Shown here one piece after another: positions 1 through 7,366 of a stretch of DNA of 37,159 bases. The position numbers and the translations under genes were made by a program. This DNA comes from Clostridiales bacterium (GTDB taxonomy: Bacteria > Bacillota > Clostridia > Oscillospirales > Oscillospiraceae), in NCBI GenBank assembly GCA_004555705.1, contig SFHI01000019.1, positions 1 to 37,159 on the forward strand. The letters are read 5' to 3'. The notes beneath the pieces are model-generated. The model was not told where the DNA came from and did no database searches. It saw only the letters and a program-made list of their open reading frames with translations. The number at the start of each line of letters is the position of its first letter. The first letter of the stretch is position 1.

Positions 1-2
1 CA

Positions 3-38
3 GATGAGACGGTATGTCTACTGTCACGGAACAAGTAA
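3..38 (+). CDS. 3' end of a truncated upstream gene, possibly an RNA m5U methyltransferase
   Basis: Only the last eleven codons are in the window, reading DETVCLLSRNK and then TAA. The ETVCLLSR string resembles the C-terminal end of RlmD/TrmA-family uracil-5 RNA methyltransferases, which commonly finish with an HVETVxLLS-like segment. That is a recollection of family ends, not a domain match. A strong terminator follows at 64-116, which supports a plus-strand gene ending here. Another frame stays open to position 54 and cannot be excluded. Confidence 0.4.
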   Translation, partial: DETVCLLSRNK

Positions 39-63
39 AAAAGTACAGAAATAGGCTTAAAAT

Positions 64-116
64 AAGGGATTCCGAGAGATTTGCCGATTTTGGCAGTCTC
101 CTGGAATCCCTTTTTT
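64..116 (+). terminator. Rho-independent terminator of the truncated upstream gene
   Basis: AAGGGATTCC at 64-73 pairs with GGAATCCCTT at 103-112. Inner pairs GAGA/TCTC and GCC/GGC extend the stem, and a run of six T (111-116) overlaps and follows its right arm. Confidence 0.85.
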
Positions 117-177
117 CGTGTTTTGACAATAGCGTCATAGTCTGCCTTTTGATAGGTTGAGACAAGAAACTACTTTT

Positions 178-206
178 TTGACGATTGAGACAATAGGACT
201 ATTGTC
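178..206 (+). promoter_or_regulatory. Candidate promoter with overlapping perfect dyad upstream of the methyltransferase
   Basis: TTGACG at 178-183, a 16-bp spacer and TATTGT at 200-205 form a plausible sigma-A promoter. A perfect 8+2+8 palindrome, GACAATAG-GA-CTATTGTC (189-206), covers the -10. The same half-site GACAATAG also occurs at 125-132, which suggests a repressor operator with an auxiliary half-site. The regulator is not identified. The leader to the ATG at 336 is about 130 nt and AT-rich. Nothing else was recognised between 117 and 335. Confidence 0.5.
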
Positions 207-335
207 AGATTAAAGTCCGTTTTTTGGTACTCGGTCTTTCACTTTTTGAATGCTACGATATGACCGAGAAGCTTTATAAAGAAGTGAAAAAAATTGCAAC
301 GGAGATAAATAACTTTTTAAACGAGGGGAATTCAG

Positions 336-1076
336 ATGAAAGAAAACAAATATGATGATAATATATTTTTTCAAAAATACAGTCAAATGAGTCGCTCACA
401 GCAGGGACTAGCCGGTGCAGGAGAATGGGAAACATTGAGAAAGCTGCTGCCGGATTTTAAAGATAAGCGTGTGCTTGATTTAGGATGCGGCTATGGATGG
501 CACTGTATTTATGCGATGGAACACGGTGCTTCTTCTGTTGTAGGTGTTGATATTTCTCATAAAATGCTCGAGGTAGCCAAAGAAAAAACACATTTTCCAC
601 AGGTTGAATATAAATGCTGTGCTATAGAAGATGTGGAATTCCCAGAGGAGAGTTTTGATGTAATATTAAGTTCACTTGCGTTTCACTATGTAGCAGATTA
701 TGAGATTTTAGTAAAAAAGATATATAGAATACTGAAGTCTGATGGTAAGCTGGTTTTTACGGTTGAACATCCTGTTTTTACTGCCTATGGAACACAAGAC
801 TGGCATTATAACGAAAAAGGAGAAATACTGCATTTTCCGGTGGATAATTATTATTATGAGGGCAAACGGACAGCTGTGTTTTTGGGAGAAAAGGTTACAA
901 AATATCATAGAACACTGACCACATATCTAAATACACTGCTTTCAAATGGTTTTATAATAAATCAGATTGTGGAGCCGCAGCCGCCGGAAAACATGATGGA
1001 TATTCCGGGGATGCAGGATGAAATGCGCCGTCCCATGATGCTGATTGTATCGGCCAACAAAAAAATGGATAGATAG
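336..1076 (+). CDS. Class I SAM-dependent methyltransferase
   Basis: A 246-residue soluble protein with a Rossmann-type methyltransferase fold. The SAM-binding motif I is VLDLGCGYG (residues 46-54), the acidic end of strand 2 is GVDIS (70-74), and the later FDVILSSLAFHYV segment matches motifs IV/V of the Methyltransf_11/25 group. It presumably transfers a methyl group to a small molecule; the substrate cannot be told. GAGGGG lies about 8 nt before the ATG. Base composition is clearly AT-richer than the murA and rsmF-type genes that follow, and codon choice (AAA, ATA, TTA) differs, which suggests acquisition by transfer. It stands alone with its own promoter candidate. Confidence 0.88.
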   Translation: MKENKYDDNIFFQKYSQMSRSQQGLAGAGEWETLRKLLPDFKDKRVLDLGCGYGWHCIYAMEHGASSVVGVDISHKMLEVAKEKTHFPQVEYKCCAIEDVEFPEESFDVILSSLAFHYVADYEILVKKIYRILKSDGKLVFTVEHPVFTAYGTQDWHYNEKGEILHFPVDNYYYEGKRTAVFLGEKVTKYHRTLTTYLNTLLSNGFIINQIVEPQPPENMMDIPGMQDEMRRPMMLIVSANKKMDR

Positions 1077-1179
1077 AACTTTATGTTTAAAGAAAAAATG
1101 CCTCAATGAAAAAGATTGTGTGTTTGAGCACCCCATTCCTTTGTCTGCATTCCCCCGGGGCGCAGGATTGGGGCCTTCT

Positions 1180-1308
1180 GTAGGGGGCGGCTATTAGCCG
1201 CCCGCCACGTTCGACGATTGAGCGTTTTCGGTTAACGGAGGTGCTGTCGATACTGGAAGGTTGCGGGCGGATAATATCCGCCCCTACGATAACGAATCGC
1301 CAAACAAC
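1180..1308. repeat. Border element, cargo type D (copy 1)
   Basis: The left arm GTAGGGGGCGGCTATTAGCC and the right arm, with GGCGGATAATATCCGCCCC, form two small palindromes facing each other. The right end continues into CGATAACGAATCGCCAAACAAC, which is shared with 33721-33772. The inner segment shares the string GTGCTGTCGATAC-like sequence with the second copy, where the two arms are exchanged. It lies in the 507-bp gap between the methyltransferase and the rRNA methyltransferase. Confidence 0.7.
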
Positions 1309-1384
1309 CATTTCCCAAACTGCCGCGGCAGGGCGCCAGGGGCTTTGCTTACCCCCTTTCCTCCCGGGGGAAAATGTGGTATAC

Positions 1385-1552
1385 TTAAGGCAGCACCGTA
1401 CAATGGGAGCTGCGGGCTTCGGCGGATCTTTTGGCCCAATCGCGCAGTATGAAAAATGGGAAATACATCTGGTATTCCCGCATTTTTCATACTTTCGCCT
1501 GTGTCAAAACACTGCCCGAATCTCCTTGCCCCATTATACGGTACTGCCTTAA
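1385..1552. mobile_element. MITE-like palindrome, TTAA-ended subfamily (copy 1)
   Basis: It begins TTAAGGCAGCACCG and ends CGGTACTGCCTTAA as inverted ends. The inside is imperfectly palindromic, with a GCGGATCTTTTG core string. A homologous copy lies at 32157-32325 in the opposite orientation. It carries no transposase. It ends 31 bp before the next start codon, so it supplies the immediate upstream DNA of the rRNA methyltransferase gene. Confidence 0.75.
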
Positions 1553-1583
1553 GACAACACCAAAAAAGCCGGGGGGATTGTGT

Positions 1584-2876
1584 ATGCTGCCGAAGGAATT
1601 TCTCGCGCGGATGGAGCGCCAATTGGGGGAGGAATACCCCGACTATCTTGCCAGCCTCCAGCGGCCACGGGCGGCGGCGCTGCGGTTTAACCCCCTGAAG
1701 GGGGAGCCGCCCCGGGTGCCCTTCGGCCTGACCCCGGTGCCCTGGGAGCCTATGGGGTATTACTTTGACCCCGACGCCCGGCCGGGGCTGCATCCCTACC
1801 ACGAGGCGGGGGTATACTACCTCCAGGAGGCCAGCGCCATGGCTCCCGTGGTGCTGCTTGCGCCCCGGCCCGGGGAGCGCGTCTGCGACCTCTGCGCCGC
1901 GCCGGGGGGCAAGTCCACCCAGATCGCCGGGCGGATGCGGGGGGAAGGGTTCCTCCTGTGCAATGAATATAGCCCCAAGCGGGCGAAGATTCTCTCCCGG
2001 AACATGGAGCGGATGGGGGTTGCCAATGCGCTTGTGACCAATGAAACCCCGGAGCGTCTGGCGAAGGCGCTCCCGGAGTACTTTGACCGGGTGCTGGTGG
2101 ACGCCCCCTGCTCCGGGGAGGGGATGTTCCGCAAGGAGGAGGCGGCCGTCACCGACTGGAGCGAGGAGACCGTGGCCATGTGCGCCCGCCGCCAGGGGGA
2201 GATTCTCCGGGAGGCGGCGAAGCTGGTGCGGCCCGGGGGGCTGCTGGTCTACTCCACCTGCACCTTCGCCCCCCAGGAGGACGAGGAGGCGGTGGCGGCC
2301 TTCCTCTCGGAGCATCCGGATTTCATCCCGGAGCCGCCCCCGGCCCCCTGGTTCACCCCCGGCCCCAACGGCAGCTTCCGGCTGTGGCCCCATAAACTTA
2401 TGGGAGAGGGACATTTTGCGGCGGTGCTGCGTAGGATGGGCACGGGAGAGCTTCCCCCCGCGCCCCGGGGCGGGGAGGCCCTTCCTAAGCAATGGCAGGA
2501 TTTTGCCCGGGAGCTGGGCATTCAGTTGCCCCCGGGGAAGGCCGTGACCTTCGGGGATACGCTGTACTGGGCGCCCGCCCAGTGCCCGGACTTGCGGGGG
2601 CTCAAGGTGCTGCGGCCGGGTCTGGAGCTGGGGCAGCTGCTCCGGGGCCGGTTCCAGCCCGCCCACGCCCTGGCCCTGTGGCTGCCGGACTGCGGGAGGC
2701 AGGTGGATTTTGGCCCCGAAAGCCCGGAAATGAAGGCCTACCTTCACGGGGACGTCCTGCCCGGGACGGAAAAGGGCTGGACCCGGGTCCTCTGCGGCGG
2801 CTACGGCATCGGCTGGGCCAAGGGCGACGGGGTGCAGCTCAAAAACCACTACCCCAAGGGCCTGCGGCGGAATTGA
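1584..2876 (+). CDS. rsmF: rRNA cytosine-C5 methyltransferase, RsmB/RsmF (NOL1/NOP2/Sun) family
   Basis: A 430-residue cytosolic RNA methyltransferase. The SAM loop is CDLCAAPGGKS (residues 101-111). The two family cysteines are in DAPCSGEGMF (C176, by family rule the product-release base) and VYSTCTF (C226, the nucleophile). The C-terminal ~150 residues fit the extra RsmF/PUA-like RNA-binding part found in Firmicute members. By family it methylates cytosines of 16S rRNA; the exact position is not readable here. The ATG at 1584 is preceded by GGGGGG at 1571-1576. A longer open frame from 1431 reads through a MITE-like repeat and is not credible. The gene is very GC-rich, unlike its left neighbour. 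Confidence 0.88.
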   Translation: MLPKEFLARMERQLGEEYPDYLASLQRPRAAALRFNPLKGEPPRVPFGLTPVPWEPMGYYFDPDARPGLHPYHEAGVYYLQEASAMAPVVLLAPRPGERVCDLCAAPGGKSTQIAGRMRGEGFLLCNEYSPKRAKILSRNMERMGVANALVTNETPERLAKALPEYFDRVLVDAPCSGEGMFRKEEAAVTDWSEETVAMCARRQGEILREAAKLVRPGGLLVYSTCTFAPQEDEEAVAAFLSEHPDFIPEPPPAPWFTPGPNGSFRLWPHKLMGEGHFAAVLRRMGTGELPPAPRGGEALPKQWQDFARELGIQLPPGKAVTFGDTLYWAPAQCPDLRGLKVLRPGLELGQLLRGRFQPAHALALWLPDCGRQVDFGPESPEMKAYLHGDVLPGTEKGWTRVLCGGYGIGWAKGDGVQLKNHYPKGLRRN

Positions 2877-2907
2877 CCAATGCACCGGAAGCCATCCGCG
2901 GGCAGAG

Positions 2908-3097
2908 AAATTGGTGTTTGACAGTTTCGCACACGTTTCGTTGTTCCTGTAGGGGAGGGTCTTGACCCTCCCGTGTACGCGGTTCGTTTTCGCCGAAATG
3001 CCGAGAATATCGGAACCGGTTCCCGCCGGGAGGGTCAAGACCCTCCCCTACAGTGTTCATCGAAGCGTTCTATCATTTTGACCTGCAACACCAATTT
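2908..3097. repeat. Border element, cargo type C
   Basis: The left border AAATTGGTGTTTG (2908-2920) faces the right border ACACCAATTT (3088-3097). The cargo contains GTAGGGGAGGGTCTTGACCC at the left and its inverse ending near 3052. This cargo is unrelated to that of the other border elements. It fills most of the 402-bp gap between rsmF and murA. Confidence 0.75.
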
Positions 3098-3196
3098 CCC
3101 GCGCAAACGCATTTTCCGGGCAGGCACATTTTGAATCTCCCAAGGGATACCGCAATTGTCCATTGACGGAAAACCTGCAGCCGGAAAGAATTATGC

Positions 3197-3225
3197 TTTA
3201 CATAAGTGCATTTTTATGCTATACT
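3197..3225 (+). promoter_or_regulatory. murA promoter
   Basis: TTTACA (3197-3202), an exact 17-bp spacer and TATACT (3220-3225) lie 53 bp before the murA start. Confidence 0.75.
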
Positions 3226-3278
3226 ATTACTTGTATGCCATTTTTTATTGAATCCCGATCACAAGGAGAGGATCATCC

Positions 3279-4544
3279 TTGGCCAGATATGAAATTTGCG
3301 GCGGCATTCCTCTGAACGGAACCGTCAACATCAGCGGCGCGAAGAACGCGGCGGTGGCCATTCTCCCCGCGGCGCTGCTGGTCAGCGGCGTGTGCCGGAT
3401 CGAGAATGTGCCCGATATATCCGACGTACGGATTCTTCTGGACATCCTGCAGGGCATGGGCGCGAAAATCCGCACCCCGGAGGCCCATGTGGTGGAGATT
3501 GACTGCACCGATGTCCAGTGCAGCGAGCCGGACAGCACCCTGGTCTGCAAAATGCGGGCCAGCTACTACCTGATGGGGGCGCTTCTGGGCCGCTTCGGCA
3601 AGGCCCATGTGGCCCTGCCCGGGGGCTGTAACTTTGCCTCCCGCCCCATTGACCAGCATATCAAGGGCTTCGAGGCCCTGGGAGCCGACGTGGACGAAAC
3701 CGAGGACTATGTGGCGCTGTCCCCCGGGGAATCCGGGCTTCAGGGCAGCCGGATCAGCCTGGATATGGCCTCCGTGGGCGCCACCGTGAACATCATGCTG
3801 GCCGCCACCCTGCTGCCCGGCCAGACCATCATCGAAAACGCCGCCAAGGAGCCCCACATCGTGGACCTGGCCAACTTCCTGAACACCATGGGAGCCCGGA
3901 TCAGCGGCGCGGGCACGGACACCATCAAGGTCCGGGGGGTCAACTCCCTCAGGGGCGGCTGCTACACCATCATCCCCGACCAGATCGAGGCCGGCACCTA
4001 TCTCGCCGCGGTGACTGCCGTGGGGGGCAACGTGCTGGTGCAGAACGTGATCCCCAAGCACCTGGAGTGCATCACCACCAAGCTCCAGGAGATGGGCGCG
4101 AAAATCATCAACTACGACGATTCCGTCCGGATCATCCGCTCCGGCCGCCTGCGCAAAGCAACCGTGAAAACCATGCCCTACCCCGGCTTCCCCACGGATA
4201 TGCAGGCCCAGGTCTGCGTGTGCATGGCCCTGGCGGGGGGCGTCAGCCGGCTCACCGAGAGCGTGTACGAGACCCGGTTCTTCGGCTACTGCACCGAGCT
4301 GGAGAGCATGGGGGCCAACATCCACATCACCGGAAAAACCGCCACGGTCACCGGAGTGGAGCGGCTCTACGGCTCCACGGTCTGCGCCCACGACCTGCGG
4401 GCGGGGGCGGCCCTGGTCATCGCGGGCCTGGCCGCCGAGGGTACCACCTACGTCGAGCACGTCCACTTCATCGAACGGGGCTACGAGGACCTGATCGGCA
4501 AGCTCACCGCCCTGGGCGCGAAAATCCGCAGAATGGAAGATTGA
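3279..4544 (+). CDS. murA: UDP-N-acetylglucosamine 1-carboxyvinyltransferase
   Basis: A 421-residue cytoplasmic enzyme for the first committed step of peptidoglycan synthesis, transferring enolpyruvate from PEP to UDP-GlcNAc. The N-terminal GAKNAAV carries the substrate-binding lysine (K22). The catalytic-loop cysteine is in LPGGCNFASRP (C117), the equivalent of E. coli Cys115, so a fosfomycin-sensitive type is expected. Full length for the family. The start is TTG at 3279, chosen because AAGGAGAG sits at 3263-3270 and the product then begins with the usual MurA N-terminus. It is monocistronic between a good promoter and a terminator. Whether a second murA paralogue exists elsewhere cannot be seen. 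Confidence 0.96.
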   Translation: MARYEICGGIPLNGTVNISGAKNAAVAILPAALLVSGVCRIENVPDISDVRILLDILQGMGAKIRTPEAHVVEIDCTDVQCSEPDSTLVCKMRASYYLMGALLGRFGKAHVALPGGCNFASRPIDQHIKGFEALGADVDETEDYVALSPGESGLQGSRISLDMASVGATVNIMLAATLLPGQTIIENAAKEPHIVDLANFLNTMGARISGAGTDTIKVRGVNSLRGGCYTIIPDQIEAGTYLAAVTAVGGNVLVQNVIPKHLECITTKLQEMGAKIINYDDSVRIIRSGRLRKATVKTMPYPGFPTDMQAQVCVCMALAGGVSRLTESVYETRFFGYCTELESMGANIHITGKTATVTGVERLYGSTVCAHDLRAGAALVIAGLAAEGTTYVEHVHFIERGYEDLIGKLTALGAKIRRMED

Positions 4545-4580
4545 AAAAACCCGGTTTCCGTGACGGAAACCGGGTTTTTT
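4544..4580 (+). terminator. murA terminator
   Basis: AAACCCGGTTTCCG and CGGAAACCGGGTTT form a perfect stem with a TGA loop, followed by T residues. The stem starts at the stop codon and, being flanked by A and T runs, could work in both directions. Confidence 0.92.
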
Positions 4581-4610
4581 GTAAGGAAACGGCCAGTTCG
4601 GATGCCTGAT

Positions 4611-4781
4611 AAATTGGTGTTTGTATATCATACGCTGTCATTGCGAACCAGTGCGCACACTGGTGTGGCAATCCCCCGGTAAGAGGGGAAATGTACCGAC
4701 AATTGCCCTGAAGAGCGGAAGTCGTTGCGATTTGTGCGCACTGGCTCGCAATGACAGCGTTTATTTGACAAACACCAATTT
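4611..4781. repeat. Border element, cargo type A (A1)
   Basis: Borders are AAATTGGTGTTTG (4611-4623) and CAAACACCAATTT (4769-4781). The type A cargo is an inverted pair: CTGTCATTGCGAACCAGTGC at 4635 reading inward and GGCTCGCAATGACAG ending at 4757, enclosing AGAGGGGAAATGTACCG-type sequence. Confidence 0.85.
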
Positions 4782-4807
4782 GCCGATCCGCCTGGGCGGA
4801 TCGGCAA
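4780..4807 (-). terminator. Hairpin at the end of the lipoprotein gene
   Basis: TTGCCGATCCGCC (4780-4792) and GGCGGATCGGCAA (4795-4807) are perfect inverted arms directly downstream of the minus-strand lipoprotein stop. The following minus-strand sequence is only moderately T-rich, because it is the border of the adjacent repeat. Confidence 0.55.
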
Positions 4808-4812
4808 GGGGG

Positions 4813-5538
4813 TTACGCGGCCTCGAACAGGTCCAGAAGGCCCGTGGTGTTGTCCTCCATGAAGGAGGCCAGGGTGAGGGTGATGTAGTACGGACCGCCC
4901 AGGTTGTAGCGGAACAGCTGCAGGATGTAGTAGGGCGTGCCCTCGATGGAGCCGGCGGTGTGGATGGCGAAGTGATTCTCCCCCAGGAAGGTGACCTGGG
5001 TCTTTTCCATGGAGGTTACGTCGATGCCTGCCTGGGCATAGGTCTGCACCAGCAGGTCCTTCTGCTGCAGGGTGGTGTCGATCAGCTGCTCCTCGCTCAT
5101 CAGTGCGAAGCCCAGCCGTTCCGAGGCGCCGAGGCGGGTGTAGTTGATGTTGATGGTGGTCAGGTCCGTGTAGTTCTCGGCCATCATGTCCGTGATCTGG
5201 TCGAACTTCCCGGTCTGCTCCGACAGATCGGTATCCTGGAGCTTCTCCTGGGTCAGGTCCGACAGGTCCTGGAGCTCCTCCGCGGTGTAATACTGCCAGT
5301 TCTCGTCCAGGGAGCAGGCGAAGCCGCCGTAGGCATTGGTGTACACGCCGCCCATCATATCGCCCAGCTCAACGGTGGCATCGGTAGCCTCGGTGGCCTC
5401 CTCGGTGGGGCCGGCGGTGGTCTCCTGGGGGGCATCGGTCTGGGGGGTAATGGTGCCGCTGGGCTCCTTGTTCCCGGAGCAGCCGGTAAGGGCCAGCACC
5501 AGTGTCAGGGCCAGCAGGATGGCAATCATTCGTTTCAA
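4813..5538 (-). CDS. Secreted lipoprotein of unknown function
   Basis: A 241-residue protein. Residues 1-19 form a signal peptide (MKRMIAILLALTLVLAL) and LTGC provides a lipobox with C20 as the lipidation site. A Thr/Glu-rich linker follows (about residues 25-55), then a mixed alpha/beta domain beginning YTNAYGGFACSLDENW. It is expected to be anchored on the outer face of the membrane. The start is TTG at 5538 with AAGGAGG about 7 nt upstream. It is single-gene, with a good promoter and a terminator-like hairpin. The domain is not one I can name. Confidence 0.85.
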   Translation of the reverse strand: MKRMIAILLALTLVLALTGCSGNKEPSGTITPQTDAPQETTAGPTEEATEATDATVELGDMMGGVYTNAYGGFACSLDENWQYYTAEELQDLSDLTQEKLQDTDLSEQTGKFDQITDMMAENYTDLTTININYTRLGASERLGFALMSEEQLIDTTLQQKDLLVQTYAQAGIDVTSMEKTQVTFLGENHFAIHTAGSIEGTPYYILQLFRYNLGGPYYITLTLASFMEDNTTGLLDLFEAA

Positions 5539-5586
5539 TGTGGTTCCTCCTTATTCTCCCGCCCCATCCCGGGGCGGCTTTCCCCC

Positions 5587-5615
5587 ATTATACCATAACC
5601 CCCTTACAGATTCAA
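5587..5615 (-). promoter_or_regulatory. Promoter of the lipoprotein gene
   Basis: On the minus strand, TTGAAT (5615-5610), an exact 17-bp spacer and a perfect TATAAT (5592-5587). Confidence 0.8.
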
Positions 5616-5659
5616 CGCCCATTTCTCCCGAAAATACCGCCGGACGCAGAAAAGCGGAC

Positions 5660-5857
5660 AATTGGTGTTTATCAAAAAAACGCTGTCATTGCGAGCCAGT
5701 GCGCACACTGGCGTGGCAATCCCCCGGTTAGAGGGGAAATGTACAAAAACGGACAAACGCCCTAACGAACCGTCCTGAATTGTTGGGGGATTGCCACACC
5801 AGGCTGCGGCCTGGTTCGCAATGACAGTTCTTTTTCAGTGCGCCAAACTCCAAATTT
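5660..5857. repeat. Border element, cargo type A (A2)
   Basis: The left border is AATTGGTGTTT; the degraded right border is CAAACTCCAAATTT (5844-5857). The two CTGTCATTGCGA / TCGCAATGACAG arms enclose a central part that differs from A1. It occupies most of the 373-bp gap between the lipoprotein and the MBL hydrolase. Confidence 0.8.
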
Positions 5858-5911
5858 GTCAAACCGCTGAGCAGGGCCGATCACGCCATAGCTGTCCACT
5901 CAATTCGGGGG

Positions 5912-6886
5912 TCAGGCTTTCTTGGGGGGCCGGGGGGAGGCGATGCGGTGGGGCTGGTTCAGCTGGTAGTTGAAAATCAGGTCCACGTTGTAGTTGATGG
6001 CCGTGCCCATCCACTCGCTGCGGCGGGTGATGGGGTCCCAGCGGCGGTAGGCCACGGTCTCCTCCCCCCGGGGCTCAAAGGGGTTTAGGAGGTAGGTCAT
6101 GGAGCCAACGTCCAGGTCCCCCTCGATGCCGCTCATGATCCGGTCACAGTTCTCCAGGTAGTAGTCCAGGGCCTTGGCGTGCATGGGGGTGCCGTTGTGG
6201 GGAGCGCAGATCATGTCGAACTGGTCCCGGCGGGCAATCAGCTTGACGATATTCTCCCGGAAGGTCTCCACGGGCTGGTTCCACATATTGATCTGGCCCG
6301 GATCGATCTCGTCGCCGGTGAACAGGATGCCCATGGTCCGGTCCAGGTACATCAGGCTGGAGGGGGCGTGGCAGGGCACGAAGTCGCCGATCACCTCGAT
6401 CTCCCGGCCGCCCAGGTCGATGACGTCCCCGGGCTGAACCACGGTGCCGTCGTTCCGGGACACATGGGTCATGCCCAGCGCTTCCTCGCCGGGCTTGAAC
6501 TGGGGATTGGCCCGCCGCTCCCGCAGCTCCTGCTGGCAGATTTGGGACATATAGATGGGCCGGTCGTCAAACAGGTAGTTGGCGTAGGTGTGGTCCCCGT
6601 GGGAGTGGGTGTTGGCCACCAGCAGGGGCTTGTCGGTGATGTACTGCTCGATGTAGGCCCGCAGGTCGAAGGGGGTATCGGTGGGGTCGATCAGCAGGGC
6701 ATACTTTTCGCCCACCAGCAGGTGGGGCTTGGGGGACTCGATGCCGCTGGGGTTGTAGGGAAGGATGATCCAGGTGTCGGGCTTGGCCAGGCGCATGGAG
6801 AACTGCTTGCGCAGGGGCAGCTCCATCACCTCCCGCATGATTTTCACCTTGAGCTCGTTCATGTTCTTGATTTCACTGATATCCAT
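5912..6886 (-). CDS. Metallo-beta-lactamase-fold hydrolase
   Basis: A 324-residue cytosolic protein. The metal site is intact: HSHGDH (H94, H96, D98, H99), H173 in PCHAPSS, D192 in FTGDEID and H230 in CAPHNG. This is a dinuclear zinc or iron hydrolase of the glyoxalase II/MBL superfamily, with the substrate not determinable. The ATG at 6886 is preceded by GGAGGTG at about 6 nt. An upstream in-frame extension beginning MSIVNCQL is a translation of the TTGACAATT repeat array and is rejected. It shares an ITDKPL-x-V-x(3)-H-x-H-x-DHT region with the hydrolase at 26962-27918, so the two are probably distant paralogues. Confidence 0.88.
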   Translation of the reverse strand: MDISEIKNMNELKVKIMREVMELPLRKQFSMRLAKPDTWIILPYNPSGIESPKPHLLVGEKYALLIDPTDTPFDLRAYIEQYITDKPLLVANTHSHGDHTYANYLFDDRPIYMSQICQQELRERRANPQFKPGEEALGMTHVSRNDGTVVQPGDVIDLGGREIEVIGDFVPCHAPSSLMYLDRTMGILFTGDEIDPGQINMWNQPVETFRENIVKLIARRDQFDMICAPHNGTPMHAKALDYYLENCDRIMSGIEGDLDVGSMTYLLNPFEPRGEETVAYRRWDPITRRSEWMGTAINYNVDLIFNYQLNQPHRIASPRPPKKA

Positions 6887-6956
6887 ATTTGGCACCTCCG
6901 TAGATTGATTATGGGAATCGAAGGGTGTGGCTCCGCGTCTCTCAGCGGTTTGAGAA

Positions 6957-7325
6957 ATTGGCGTATTTAATTGACAATTGACAATTGACAATTGACAATT
7001 AAGGAATCCCTTTGGGATGAAAATTAAATAACAAATAATGTGCTTATCGGCTTAAGTCAGCAAAGCGACAAATTGGTGTTTGTAAGGATGCGTCCCAAAT
7101 TACCTGTCATTGCGAACCAGTGCGCACACTGGTGTGGCAATCCCCCGGTTGAATGGGGCCAGGTAACACCAATTTGTCGGGCAGCTGAGTAAAACCGATA
7201 AGCACAATAAATAATTGCGCTCACAAACATACATTCTTGCTTCAAATTCGTCCCTGAGGGACACAATAATTTTCAATTGTCAATTGTCAATTGTCAATTC
7301 GGCGAAGCCGTTCAAGCGCCAATTC
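6957..7325. repeat. Complete nested composite repeat (shell plus A3)
   Basis: From outside inward on each side: a border variant (AAATTGGCG left, CGCCAATTC right); tandem TTGACAATT units (6969-7000) facing TTGTCAATT units (7273-7299); a small TCCC...GGGA hairpin; TGCTTATCGGCTTAAGTCAGC facing its inverse near 7190-7205; then inner border AAATTGGTGTTTG (7070) facing AACACCAATTT (7175). A one-armed type A cargo lies in the centre. It fills the 480-bp gap between the MBL and lactonase genes. Confidence 0.8.
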
Positions 7326-7366
7326 TTCAGGCTGCCGTTTTTCCGGCAGGGGGACGGAATTGTGAG

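Noticed and set aside
1..54. Frame 1 reading of the window start as the end of a recombinase
   Set aside because: The string QMRRYVYCHGTSKKVQK has no motif I can tie to a family. The frame ending at 38 looks more like a known protein end.
1284..3038. Long minus-strand open frame opposite the rRNA methyltransferase, and similar long frames opposite murA, the ABC genes and the importer
   Set aside because: Composition is Pro/Gly/Arg/His-rich without recognisable motifs. They arise from GC-rich codon positions on the opposite strand of real genes.
6887..6991. In-frame N-terminal extensions beginning MSIVNCQL or MLIVNCQL on the MBL, epimerase and ABC genes
   Set aside because: They are translations of the TTGACAATT tandem repeat. 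Each gene has a later ATG with a good ribosome site and a family-like N-terminus.
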